A DNA stretch of 64,000 nucleotides, taken from Brachybacterium sp. YJGR34 (GTDB lineage Bacteria; Actinomycetota; Actinomycetes; Actinomycetales; Dermabacteraceae). The notes beneath the pieces are model-generated. The model made no database searches, was not told the origin of the DNA, and worked only from the letters and a program-made list of their open reading frames with translations. Both the position numbers and the translations under genes were made by a program. Each line of letters begins with the position of its first letter. Positions within the stretch are counted from its first letter, which is position 1. The DNA lies in NCBI RefSeq assembly GCF_003347015.1, contig NZ_PNFB01000003.1:1-64000 (forward strand), in the 5' to 3' direction. Positions 7,315 through 14,935 of the stretch are shown one piece after another.

Positions 7315-8184
7315 TCAATGGTCCGCCGGCAGCTCCGTGAGCAGCGGCGTCCAGTCGTCGCCCAGCGCGTGCAGGCGCGCGAGCTCGGCGAGGGCGGCGA
7401 GCCACCCGGCCTCGTGCTGGGCGGCGCTGTCGCGCTCGTCCTCGAGATAGCCGGTCTGGAGGAAGGTCAGGACCGTCCCGCCGCCGGACTCCTCGAGCTC
7501 CCAGCGGATCCTCGCACCCTCCGCATCGGACCAGGCCAGGGCCCTGCCGGGCTCGACCTCGTCCACCGTGCCCTCGAGGCCGAAGGTGGTGGACCCTCCC
7601 ACTCGCGCATCGAGCTCGACCTCCCAGCCGAACCACCGCGCGATCTGCTCCGGGTCGACCAGGGAGGCGAAGACCGCCTCGCGCGGGGCCGCGATCTCCA
7701 CCCTCGCCCGGATCTCGAGCGGCCGATCGGGACGGAAATCCGCGCCCGGCGTCAGCGGGCGGCCCTCCACGTGCTCGGTGAGCCGGGCGAGGGCCAGGCC
7801 CCAGAAGGTGTGCATGCTGTGCAGGCCGTCGCGTCGGCCCGTCGGGGCCATCAGCTGCTCGAGGGTCGGCAGGCCGTCCTGGCGCAGATGCAGCACGGCG
7901 CCCTCCTCGCCCCCGGGCTCCAGTGCGATCTCGACGACGGTGGACGTCCCGTCGAGGATCCACTCGAACCGGAGGCGGTCCTCCTCGACGGCGAGCAGGC
8001 GCTGGTGAGCGCGGTCCCCCTGCGGTGTGGTGCCGCCCCAGAACGCAAAGCGCCCCGCGGCCGGCGACACCTCGGCATTCTCCGCCAGCCAGGTGCGCAG
8101 AGCCTGCGCGTCGGTCAGGGCACGGTGTACAGCGCGGGGCGGGGCCGCCGGGCGGATCTCCAGGTGCAGCGTGCCGTCGGACAT
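7315..8184 (-). CDS. Tandem AHSA1/SRPBCC-domain protein
   Basis: A 289-residue protein made of two START-like AHSA1 domains. The first is about residues 5-135 (RALTDAQALRTWLAENAEVSPAAGRFAFWGG) and the second about 155-285 (FASLVDPEQIARWFGWEVELDARVGGSTTFGLEG). Each shows the helix-grip signature V-DPE-I-RW-----v---GG----. These domains bind hydrophobic ligands, and many bacterial copies sit beside ArsR or VOC genes. The ATG at 8184 has a GGAGG ribosome site. The fused double-domain form is less common than the single domain. The ligand is unknown. Confidence 0.82.
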   Translation of the reverse strand: MSDGTLHLEIRPAAPPRAVHRALTDAQALRTWLAENAEVSPAAGRFAFWGGTTPQGDRAHQRLLAVEEDRLRFEWILDGTSTVVEIALEPGGEEGAVLHLRQDGLPTLEQLMAPTGRRDGLHSMHTFWGLALARLTEHVEGRPLTPGADFRPDRPLEIRARVEIAAPREAVFASLVDPEQIARWFGWEVELDARVGGSTTFGLEGTVDEVEPGRALAWSDAEGARIRWELEESGGGTVLTFLQTGYLEDERDSAAQHEAGWLAALAELARLHALGDDWTPLLTELPADH

Positions 8185-8302
8185 CGAGCGGCCTCCTTCG
8201 TCCTCGGGGGTGGGCACCATTCTTCCCCGCGGGACCTCGGGCGTCGCCCGCCCCGCGGGATCAGGCGGCGGAGCACAGCGCCGGACCGGGCATGATGTGC
8301 CC

Positions 8303-8566
8303 ATGCGCTCGCGGCACAGCACACTCGGGGAGTACTCCCTGGCCCTCGGACTGGGGGCGATCGTCTGCTCGCTGATCCCCGTCATCGGTGATGCGATCGC
8401 CGCGCCGCTCGCGATCGCGGCCGTGGTCCTGGGCGTGGTGGGCATCCACCGCTACGACGCGGGACGCAGCTCGCGAGTGCTGCTGGCCGCGCTCGGCACG
8501 GCGCTCGGCGCGATCGCGCTGTTCCTCATCGCCCTGATGCTGATCGTCACGCATTCGGGCTCCTGA
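8303..8566 (+). CDS. Small DUF4190-like membrane protein
   Basis: An 87-residue protein with two hydrophobic spans (LALGLGAIVCSLIPVIGDAIAAPLAIAAVVLGVVGI and VLLAALGTALGAIALFLIALMLIV) joined by a basic loop HRYDAGRSSR. The arrangement and the first-span sequence are typical of DUF4190 proteins of actinobacteria. An in-frame GTG six bases upstream is an alternative start. There is no clear partner: the previous gene is divergent and the next has its own promoter. Function unknown. Confidence 0.68.
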   Translation: MRSRHSTLGEYSLALGLGAIVCSLIPVIGDAIAAPLAIAAVVLGVVGIHRYDAGRSSRVLLAALGTALGAIALFLIALMLIVTHSGS

Positions 8567-8614
8567 CCTCGCCGTCGCCGTGCCGTCGCGCCGCGGATAG
8601 GTCAGCGACTGCTG

Positions 8615-8634
8615 TATGGTCAGTGCATGCTGAC
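8615..8634 (+). promoter_or_regulatory. Promoter/operator of the cmtR-like operon
   Basis: A TATGGT -10-like hexamer (8615-8620) lies seven bases before the ATG, so the message is probably leaderless. The imperfect palindrome GTCAGTGCATGCTGAC (8619-8634) covers the start codon and is a likely ArsR-family operator, giving autorepression. Confidence 0.5.
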
Positions 8635-8989
8635 TCTAGCCGCGCGCACGGACGTCATGAACCGGCTGGGCCGGGCGATGGCGGACTCGAGCCGTTCCCG
8701 CATCCTGCTGACCCTCCTGGACGGGCCCGGATACCCCGCGCAGCTCGCCCACGAGCTGGATCTGACCAGGACCAACGTCTCCAACCACCTCGCCTGCCTG
8801 CGCGGCTGCGGGATCGTGGTCGCGGAGCCCGAGGGCCGTCGCACCCGCTACGAGATCGCCGATGCCCACCTCGCCGCGGCGCTCGGCGCCCTGGTGGACG
8901 TGACCCTCGCGGTGGACGAGAGCGTGCCGTGCACGGAACCGGCCTGCTCGGTGCCCGGGTGCCGCAGCGACTGCGAGGCCGCCGAATGA
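8627..8989 (+). CDS. cmtR: CmtR-like Cd/Pb-sensing ArsR-family repressor
   Basis: A 120-residue winged-helix repressor very similar to mycobacterial CmtR. It has the LTRTNVSNHLACLRGCGIVVAEPEGR recognition helix and the metal-site cysteines C57 and C61 in that helix, plus C102 in the C-terminal tail, at the same positions as in CmtR. Metal binding at this site releases DNA. The tail carries additional cysteines (ACSVPGCRSDC). Its stop overlaps the ATG of the CDF transporter. This supports a metal-induced efflux operon, probably cadmium, lead or zinc; the exact metal is inferred. Confidence 0.87.
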   Translation: MLTLAARTDVMNRLGRAMADSSRSRILLTLLDGPGYPAQLAHELDLTRTNVSNHLACLRGCGIVVAEPEGRRTRYEIADAHLAAALGALVDVTLAVDESVPCTEPACSVPGCRSDCEAAE

Positions 8990-9675
8990 CCGCGGCCCTC
9001 GCCCCGGAGCGCCGGGAGCTCCTGCGCCGCCGGATCCGGTTGGTCGTCGCCCTTACGATCACCTGGAACGTCATCGAGGCGATCGTCGCGCTGCTCGCGG
9101 GCCGCGCCGCCTCCTCCGCGGCGCTGATCGGCTTCGGTCTGGACTCGATCGTCGAGGTGCTCTCCGCCGCGGCCGTGGCCTGGCAGTTCTCCGCCCCGGA
9201 CCCGGAGCGCCGCGAGAAGGTTGCCCTGCGGATCATCGCCGTCTCGTTCTTCGCCCTCGCTCTCTACGTCGCGCTCGAGGCGGTCCTGGGGCTCGCGGGA
9301 TTCCGGGATCCGGAGCACTCCTCGATCGGCATCGCGATCGCTGCGCTGAGCCTCCTGGTCATGCCGGTGCTGAGCATGATCGAGCGGCGCACCGGTCGCG
9401 AGCTCGGCTCTGCCACGGCCGTCGCCGATTCGAAGCAGACCCTGCTGTGCGCGTATCTCTCGGCGGCGCTGCTGGCCGGCCTGCTGCTCAACAGCCTCCT
9501 GGGCTGGGCGTGGGCGGACTCCGTGGCCGCGCTGGTCATCGCCGTCTTCGCCCTGCGGGAGGGGCTCGAGGCGTGGCGGGGCGAGGCCTGCACGGCCCCT
9601 GCCGCGGTCCTCACCGGCGAGCGCGAGGGCTGCGCGGACTCCTGCGGGTCAGAGCACCGCGCCGACGGCGGCTGA
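8986..9675 (+). CDS. Cation diffusion facilitator-type transporter
   Basis: A 229-residue membrane protein with about six spans. The second span carries SAALIGFGLDSIVEVLSAAAVAW, the aspartate-containing metal site of CDF-like transporters (LxxDSxxE). A later one has WADSVAALVIAVFALREGLEAW, the second D-S motif. It lacks the large cytoplasmic C-terminal domain of classical CDFs and ends in a short Cys/His-rich tail (CTAP...GCADSCGSEH) that could bind metal. It is translationally coupled to the CmtR-like repressor by an ATGA overlap. Its 3' end overlaps the convergent nitrate-reductase flavoprotein gene by 27 bp. Confidence 0.83.
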   Translation: MTAALAPERRELLRRRIRLVVALTITWNVIEAIVALLAGRAASSAALIGFGLDSIVEVLSAAAVAWQFSAPDPERREKVALRIIAVSFFALALYVALEAVLGLAGFRDPEHSSIGIAIAALSLLVMPVLSMIERRTGRELGSATAVADSKQTLLCAYLSAALLAGLLLNSLLGWAWADSVAALVIAVFALREGLEAWRGEACTAPAAVLTGEREGCADSCGSEHRADGG

Positions 9676-11124
9676 GACCGTCTCGCCGTTCGCCGCTGCG
9701 GCGCGGGACTCCAGCAGCGCCGTCAGGTCCCCCGTGCAGGTCCCGCAGCCGGTGCCGGCCCGGGTCGCGTCGGAGAGCTCGGCCGGCGTCGAGCAGCCCG
9801 AACGGATCGCCGCGCACAGCACCCCCTTGGTCACCCCGTTGCACTGGCAGATCGTCTCCGCATCGCCCCTCTCCGCCACGGGGCGCACCGCGGCGGCGCC
9901 CTGACCGCTGAGCGGGCGGGCCAGCAGGTGGACGGGGTCCCGCGGCACGGGCGTGCGGCGGGTGAAGGCGGCGCCCAGGGTCGCGGCGATCTCCTCGTCC
10001 CCGATGACCGTCGCGGCGATGAGGTGCCCGTCGTGCACCACCACCTCGGTGTACCGCCCGCCGTAGGGATCGCTCATCCGCACCGAGCGCAGGGCATGGG
10101 CCGTGGGGGCCGGACGGTCGATCCGGCCCATCGTGACCAGCGCGAAGCCGACCGCCTTGACCCGCATCAGCTCACGGCCCGGCGGGGTCGCGCTCAGCGC
10201 GCCCGGACGCCGGGCGAGGGCGTGCACCAGCTGGCGGGACTGCTCCCAGCCCTGGGCGACCAGGCCGCTGGCGCCGCCGGGCGGCTGGGCGCAGTCGCCG
10301 ATCGCGAAGACCGCGGGGTCCTCCGCCGTGGCCAGGTCATAGCCCACGACGACCCCGTTCTCACAGGTCAGGCCAGATTCTTCAGCGAGGTCCGCGTGCG
10401 GGACGGTCCCGGCGCAGAGCACCAGGAGCTGGGCTGGGATCTCGGCGCCGTCGGTGAGCTGGACGCGCTGCAGCCGCCCGCCGGGGGCGTCGACGCCGGC
10501 CGCGCCCGTGCCCATGACCACGCGGATGCCGAGCCGCTCCACGGAGGAGCGGGCGATCTCCGAGGCATCGGGGTCCAGCTGACGCTCCATGAGCCGGTCA
10601 CGGTGATGGACCAGGGTGACCTCCAGGCCCCGGGCGGCGAGGCCCGTGGCGACCTCGAGGCCCAGCACGCCCGCGCCGAGCACCACGGCCTGGTCGGCCC
10701 GCAGGGTGGAGGCGATGATCCGTCGCGCGTCGTCCAGGTCCTTCAGCGCGCTGACCCCGCCCACGAGCTGCCCGTCGGCCCACACCCCCGGGATCTCGGG
10801 GATCCGTGGGGCGGATCCGGTCGCGAGCACGGCCCGGTCATAGGGGTGCTCCCGGCCGCGGGAGTCGAGAACCACCCGTCGGCCGCGGTCCAGGCGCACC
10901 GCGCTCACCCCGCGCAGGACCTGCACCCGTTCATGGCGCGGGGCGGCGAGGGTGAGGGCTCCGGGGTCGACGGTGCCGGCGACCAGGGAGGAGAGCATCA
11001 CGCGGTTGTACGGGTCGTGGTCCTCCTGGCCCAGCACGGTCACGCGGGCCTCGGGGTCCGCCTCGACGAGGTCCGCGGCGAAGCGGGAGCCGACCATGCC
11101 ATGTCCGATCACGACGATCCTCAT
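9649..11124 (-). CDS. NAD(P)H-dependent flavoprotein of nitrate assimilation (NasB-like)
   Basis: A 491-residue protein: an FAD/NAD(P) pyridine-nucleotide reductase module (GHGMVGSRFA at the N-terminus, GAGVLGLEVATGLA near residue 155, IGDCAQ near 275) followed by a BFD-like [2Fe-2S] domain (CQCNGVTKG...GTGCGTC). This is the front half of NirB, without the sirohaem sulfite/nitrite reductase domains. It therefore resembles the electron-transfer subunit of assimilatory nitrate reductase: it takes electrons from NAD(P)H and passes them to the molybdenum subunit. The ATG overlaps the nasA stop (ATGA), which supports complex formation. No nitrite reductase is present in the window. Confidence 0.84.
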   Translation of the reverse strand: MRIVVIGHGMVGSRFAADLVEADPEARVTVLGQEDHDPYNRVMLSSLVAGTVDPGALTLAAPRHERVQVLRGVSAVRLDRGRRVVLDSRGREHPYDRAVLATGSAPRIPEIPGVWADGQLVGGVSALKDLDDARRIIASTLRADQAVVLGAGVLGLEVATGLAARGLEVTLVHHRDRLMERQLDPDASEIARSSVERLGIRVVMGTGAAGVDAPGGRLQRVQLTDGAEIPAQLLVLCAGTVPHADLAEESGLTCENGVVVGYDLATAEDPAVFAIGDCAQPPGGASGLVAQGWEQSRQLVHALARRPGALSATPPGRELMRVKAVGFALVTMGRIDRPAPTAHALRSVRMSDPYGGRYTEVVVHDGHLIAATVIGDEEIAATLGAAFTRRTPVPRDPVHLLARPLSGQGAAAVRPVAERGDAETICQCNGVTKGVLCAAIRSGCSTPAELSDATRAGTGCGTCTGDLTALLESRAAAANGETVSAAVGAVL

Positions 11125-13265
11125 GCGAGGTCCTCCTCCTGCTCCGGGGCGCGGTGGACCTCCACCGCGGTCATCTTGAACTCCGGCATGCCGGAGAGGG
11201 GGTCGGTGGCGTCGTTGGTGAGCAGGTTGGCGCTGCCCGGGCCCGCGTAGTGGAAGGGCATGAAGACGGTGTCGGGACGGATCGCCTCGGTGAGCACCGC
11301 CGGGGCCCGCGCCTCCCCGCGGCGGGTGCGCAGGTGCACCTCCGTCCCCTCCTCGATGCCCAGCCGGTCCGCGAGCAGCGGATGCATCTGAACGAAAGAG
11401 TCCGGCCGAGCCGCGAGCAGCGAGGGCACCCGCCGGGTCTGGGCGCCGGACTGGTACTGCTCGAGCAGCCGGCCCGTGGTCAGGTGCAGGGGCGCGTCCT
11501 CGCGGACATCGTCCTGCGGGGGATGGTGCTGGACGCCGATCAGCCGCGCACGGCCGTCCGGGGTGGGGAAGCCGTCGAGGAAGACCCGCTCGGTCCCCGA
11601 ATGATCAGCCGACGGGCAGGGCCACTGCACGCCGCCCTCGCGGTCCAGCCGCTCGTGGCTGAGCCCGGCGTAGTCGGCGAGGCCGCCGGCGCTGGCGCGG
11701 GCCAGCTCGTCGAAGACCTCCGCGGCGTCCGTGGGGAAGCCGGTGTCATGGCCCAGCCGCGCGGCGAGCTGATGGAGGATCCACAGCTCGCTGCGCGCCT
11801 CGCCGGGAGCGGCGCGGGCGCGACGCCGACGGATGACGCGGCCCTCGAGGTTGGTCATGGTGCCCTCCTCCTCCGCCCACTGGGCGATGGGGAGGACGAT
11901 GTCGGCCATCTGCGCGGTCTCGGAGGGGACGGTGTCCAGCACGACGAGCAGGTCCAGGGCGGCGAGGCGCTCGCGGACGGCCCCGCTGTTCGGGGCGGAG
12001 ACCACGGGGTTCGCGCCGGCCAGCAGGAGGATCCCGGGTCCGCCCGGGCGTCCCAGGGAGTCCAGCAGCTGCACCGCCGGGACGCCGGGGCCGGGCAGGT
12101 CCGCGGGATCGACGCCCCAGACGCGGGCGACGTGCTCCCGCGCGGCGGGGTCGTCGATCCTGCGGTACCCGGGCAGCTGGTCGGACTTCAGCCCGTGCTC
12201 GCGGCCGCCCTGCCCGTTGCCCTGCCCGGTGATCGGGCCGACGCCGGAGCCGGGACGGCCGACGAGCCCGAGCAGCAGGGCGAGGTCGATCGCCGCGGTG
12301 ACCGTCGCGGTGCCCTGGGTGGACTGCTCGACGCCGCGGCCGGTGAGGATGTAGGCGCCGCGGCCACCGCGCGAGGGGGAGGCCGCGGCGAGCCGCCGGG
12401 CGATGCCGCGCAGGGCCTCCGCCCCGATGCCGCACACGGCCTCGGCCCGTTCGGGCCACCACGCGGAGGCGGCGGTGCGCAGCTCGGGGAGCCCGGTGGT
12501 GCGCTGCTCGACGTACTCCCGGTCCAGCAGGCCCTCGGCGAGGACGACATGGAGCAGAGCCAGCAGCACCACCAGGTCGGTGCCGGGGACGGGGGCAAGG
12601 TGGGTGCCCGCGCCGTCCTCGGTGAGCGCCGCCGTCGCCGAGGTCCGGGGGTCCACGACCACCAGCCCGCCCCGCTCCCGCACCCCGGCCAGGTGCTGGA
12701 CGAACGGCGGCATGGTCGCGCCCACGTTCGACCCCAGCAGCAGCACCGCGTCCGCGCCGCCGAGGTCCGCGAGCGGGAAGCCGAGACCGCGGTCCATGCC
12801 CAGCGAGCGGTTCGAGGCCGTCGCCGCGGCGGCCATGCAGAAGCGCCCGTTGTAGTCGATGTACCGCGAGCCCAGGACCACGCGGGTGAACTTCCCCAGC
12901 GCGTAGGCCTTCTCGTTGGTCAGCCCTCCCCCGCCGAAGACCGCGACCGCGTCGGGGCCCGTGGTCGCGCGAGCATGGCGCAGGTGGGCGGCGACGAGAT
13001 CCAGGACGTCGTCCCAGCTCACGTCCTGGAAGCGGCCGTCGGCACCGCGGCGCTGCGGGCGGGTGATGCGGTCCGGCGCGGTGAGCACCTCGGCCGACGT
13101 CCACCCCTTGCGGCACAGCCCGCCGCGATTGGTGGGGAAGTCGCGGCCCTGCACCTCGAGGACGGCGTCGCCGGGGGTGGGGGCGGCGGGAGCGGTGAGC
13201 GTCTGGGCGCACTGCAGGGCGCAGTAGGGGCAGTGCGTCGGCGTCCCGCGCTCCGTGGGGGTCAT
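11121..13265 (-). CDS. nasA: Assimilatory nitrate reductase-type molybdopterin subunit
   Basis: A 714-residue bis-MGD oxidoreductase. N-terminal [4Fe-4S] ligands lie in CPYCALQC and GGLCRKGW. The molybdopterin domains follow (NEKAYALGKFTRVVLGSRYIDYNGRFCM, GSNVGATMPPF, GQGNGQGGREHG) with the C-terminal molydopterin-dinucleotide domain (LHLTTGRLLEQYQSGAQTRR). A single cysteine in YNGRFCMA is the likely Mo ligand. The size and absence of a Tat signal fit cytoplasmic NasA/NarB, reducing nitrate to nitrite for assimilation. It is cotranscribed with the NasB-like flavoprotein. A 12-bp inverted repeat lies just upstream of the ATG. Confidence 0.87.
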   Translation of the reverse strand: MTPTERGTPTHCPYCALQCAQTLTAPAAPTPGDAVLEVQGRDFPTNRGGLCRKGWTSAEVLTAPDRITRPQRRGADGRFQDVSWDDVLDLVAAHLRHARATTGPDAVAVFGGGGLTNEKAYALGKFTRVVLGSRYIDYNGRFCMAAAATASNRSLGMDRGLGFPLADLGGADAVLLLGSNVGATMPPFVQHLAGVRERGGLVVVDPRTSATAALTEDGAGTHLAPVPGTDLVVLLALLHVVLAEGLLDREYVEQRTTGLPELRTAASAWWPERAEAVCGIGAEALRGIARRLAAASPSRGGRGAYILTGRGVEQSTQGTATVTAAIDLALLLGLVGRPGSGVGPITGQGNGQGGREHGLKSDQLPGYRRIDDPAAREHVARVWGVDPADLPGPGVPAVQLLDSLGRPGGPGILLLAGANPVVSAPNSGAVRERLAALDLLVVLDTVPSETAQMADIVLPIAQWAEEEGTMTNLEGRVIRRRRARAAPGEARSELWILHQLAARLGHDTGFPTDAAEVFDELARASAGGLADYAGLSHERLDREGGVQWPCPSADHSGTERVFLDGFPTPDGRARLIGVQHHPPQDDVREDAPLHLTTGRLLEQYQSGAQTRRVPSLLAARPDSFVQMHPLLADRLGIEEGTEVHLRTRRGEARAPAVLTEAIRPDTVFMPFHYAGPGSANLLTNDATDPLSGMPEFKMTAVEVHRAPEQEEDLA

Positions 13266-13295
13266 GGGCCCAGGCTGGGCGGCGAGCCTCCGGGG

Positions 13296-13341
13296 GACCG
13301 CATCGTGGTCACCGCCTGGTACCCGAGGTCACGATGCGGTC
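13296..13341. promoter_or_regulatory. 12-bp perfect inverted repeat before nasA
   Basis: GACCGCATCGTG (13296-13307) and its exact complement (13330-13341) flank a 22-bp spacer in the 109-bp gap upstream of nasA, 31 bases before the start. The geometry suits an operator with two half-sites about three helical turns apart, or a long hairpin in the nasA leader. The regulator is unknown. Confidence 0.45.
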
Positions 13342-13374
13342 ACGGGCCGCGGCCGTGGGTGACCGCGACCGGTC

Positions 13375-14928
13375 CTACCGCTCGCGGCTCTGCGGGCGAC
13401 GGCGCAGGAAGTGCCAGGCCAGGCCGAAGAGGAGGGTGAAGACGACGGCGAAGAAGAGCATGGTCGTGCGGTAGGCGTCGACGTAGGCGTCCTGGGACGC
13501 GGCGATCACCTGATCCCAGAGGTCGGTGCCCTGCGCCCAGGCGGGGATCTCGTCGTCGGAGAACCAGCCCACCACCTGGCTCTGCTGCGTCGGCGTCAGA
13601 CCGAGGGCCGCGAACCGTTCGGGCAGGTCGCGCCCCAGGCCCCCGTAGAGCAGCGTCGAGCTCAGCGCCGAGCCGAGCGCGAACGCGGCCTGACCGATCG
13701 CCGGCTTGCTCGCCACGGTGGCGCCGACGAGGTCCGCCGGCGGGATCTCGACGAAGAACTCCCCCGCGGCGGTCTCGGTGAGCATCCGGGAGAAGCCGCC
13801 CAGCACCAGCGCGATCGCGAACACCCAGTAGGGGGTCGAGGTCCCGGCGAGCACGAAGAGGTACATCGAGACGGCCACACCGCCCAGGCCGATCAGCACC
13901 AGTGCCTGCGGCCGGATGCCGCGCGCCGCGAAGCGCCCCGCGGCGAAGGCGCCGAGCACCATCGCCACCGTCGCCGGGAGCTGCCCGAGGGTCACGTCCA
14001 GCGGGGTGTAGGAGTACAGGTACTGCCACATCAGCGCGAGCTGCAGGACCATCACGGCCTGCCACATGTTGAAGGAGACGTCCGCGGTCAGCGCCCCGGC
14101 GAGGCTCCGGTCGCGGAAGACCGCCACCGGGAGCGCGGGCTCCTCATGGTGGTGCTCCCACCACAGGAACACCACCAGGGCGACGACGCCGAGGGAGACC
14201 GGGAGCAGCACCCGCACCGAGAGCCAGCCGTGGGAGGCGTCGGAGACGCCCCAGATGACCGCCACCAGCGCGATCGCGACGAGCACCAGCCCGAGGGGGT
14301 CGGACCGGCGCCGATGCACCGCCTTCGACCGCGGGACGAAGAGCTTGTTCAGCACGAGAGCGAGAGCGCCGACGACCACCACGACCAGATAGCCCAGACG
14401 CCAGTCCACCCCGACCAGCCACCCGCCGAGGACCGCCAGCGGCAGTGTGAAGCCCACCTGCCCGGTGAAGTACAGCGACATCGCCCGCGGGACCTGCTCG
14501 GGGGCCACGGTGCGGATCAGCGCCATCGACAGCGCCAGCGTCCCCGCCAGACCGATGCCGGTGACCACCCGCCCGATCAGGTAGACGGCGAAGACCGGGG
14601 CGGTCGCCGTGATGACACCGCCCACGACCAGGGCGGCCGCGCACCACAGGAGGGTGAGCCGGCGCCCGTACCGGTCGCCGATCGTGCCGATAGTGAGGAT
14701 GGAGGCGGCCAGGGCGAGGGTCGCCGCCGAGGCCGCGAACGATCGCTGGGTGGCCGACATCCCGAACTCGGCGGCGGCCGAGACCAGCGCCGTGTTGTGC
14801 AGCGACACATCGGCGGCCTGGGCGACGCCGGCGACGGTGAGGGCGAGGATCGCCGGTCCCGGGCGGCGGGCCACCCCGTCGGGCGTCGCGGTGCCCGGCG
14901 GCGCAGGCCCGGAGGGCTCGGTGCTCAC
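13375..14928 (-). CDS. DHA2-type MFS transporter, second of a flanking pair
   Basis: A 517-residue major-facilitator protein with about 14 predicted spans. The loop 2-3 motif is GDRYGRRLTLLW, and motif C-like glycines follow in GRVVTGIGLAGTLALSMAL. A central stretch (MWQAVMVLQLALMWQYLYSYTPLDVTLGQLP) is nearly shared with the MFS protein at 16581-18185. This layout belongs to the drug:H+ antiporter-2 family, though real substrates vary. The GTG start follows the amidohydrolase stop by only seven bases and has no strong ribosome site, so it is probably coupled. The two paralogues flank the amidohydrolase gene, so import of its substrate or export of its product is plausible. Confidence 0.84.
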   Translation of the reverse strand: MSTEPSGPAPPGTATPDGVARRPGPAILALTVAGVAQAADVSLHNTALVSAAAEFGMSATQRSFAASAATLALAASILTIGTIGDRYGRRLTLLWCAAALVVGGVITATAPVFAVYLIGRVVTGIGLAGTLALSMALIRTVAPEQVPRAMSLYFTGQVGFTLPLAVLGGWLVGVDWRLGYLVVVVVGALALVLNKLFVPRSKAVHRRRSDPLGLVLVAIALVAVIWGVSDASHGWLSVRVLLPVSLGVVALVVFLWWEHHHEEPALPVAVFRDRSLAGALTADVSFNMWQAVMVLQLALMWQYLYSYTPLDVTLGQLPATVAMVLGAFAAGRFAARGIRPQALVLIGLGGVAVSMYLFVLAGTSTPYWVFAIALVLGGFSRMLTETAAGEFFVEIPPADLVGATVASKPAIGQAAFALGSALSSTLLYGGLGRDLPERFAALGLTPTQQSQVVGWFSDDEIPAWAQGTDLWDQVIAASQDAYVDAYRTTMLFFAVVFTLLFGLAWHFLRRRPQSRER

Positions 14929-14935
14929 ATCGCGC

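Noticed and set aside
13296-13341. GlnR box upstream of nasA
   Set aside because: Several GTNAC-like pieces occur, but the second half-sites do not fit GAAAC at the required spacing.
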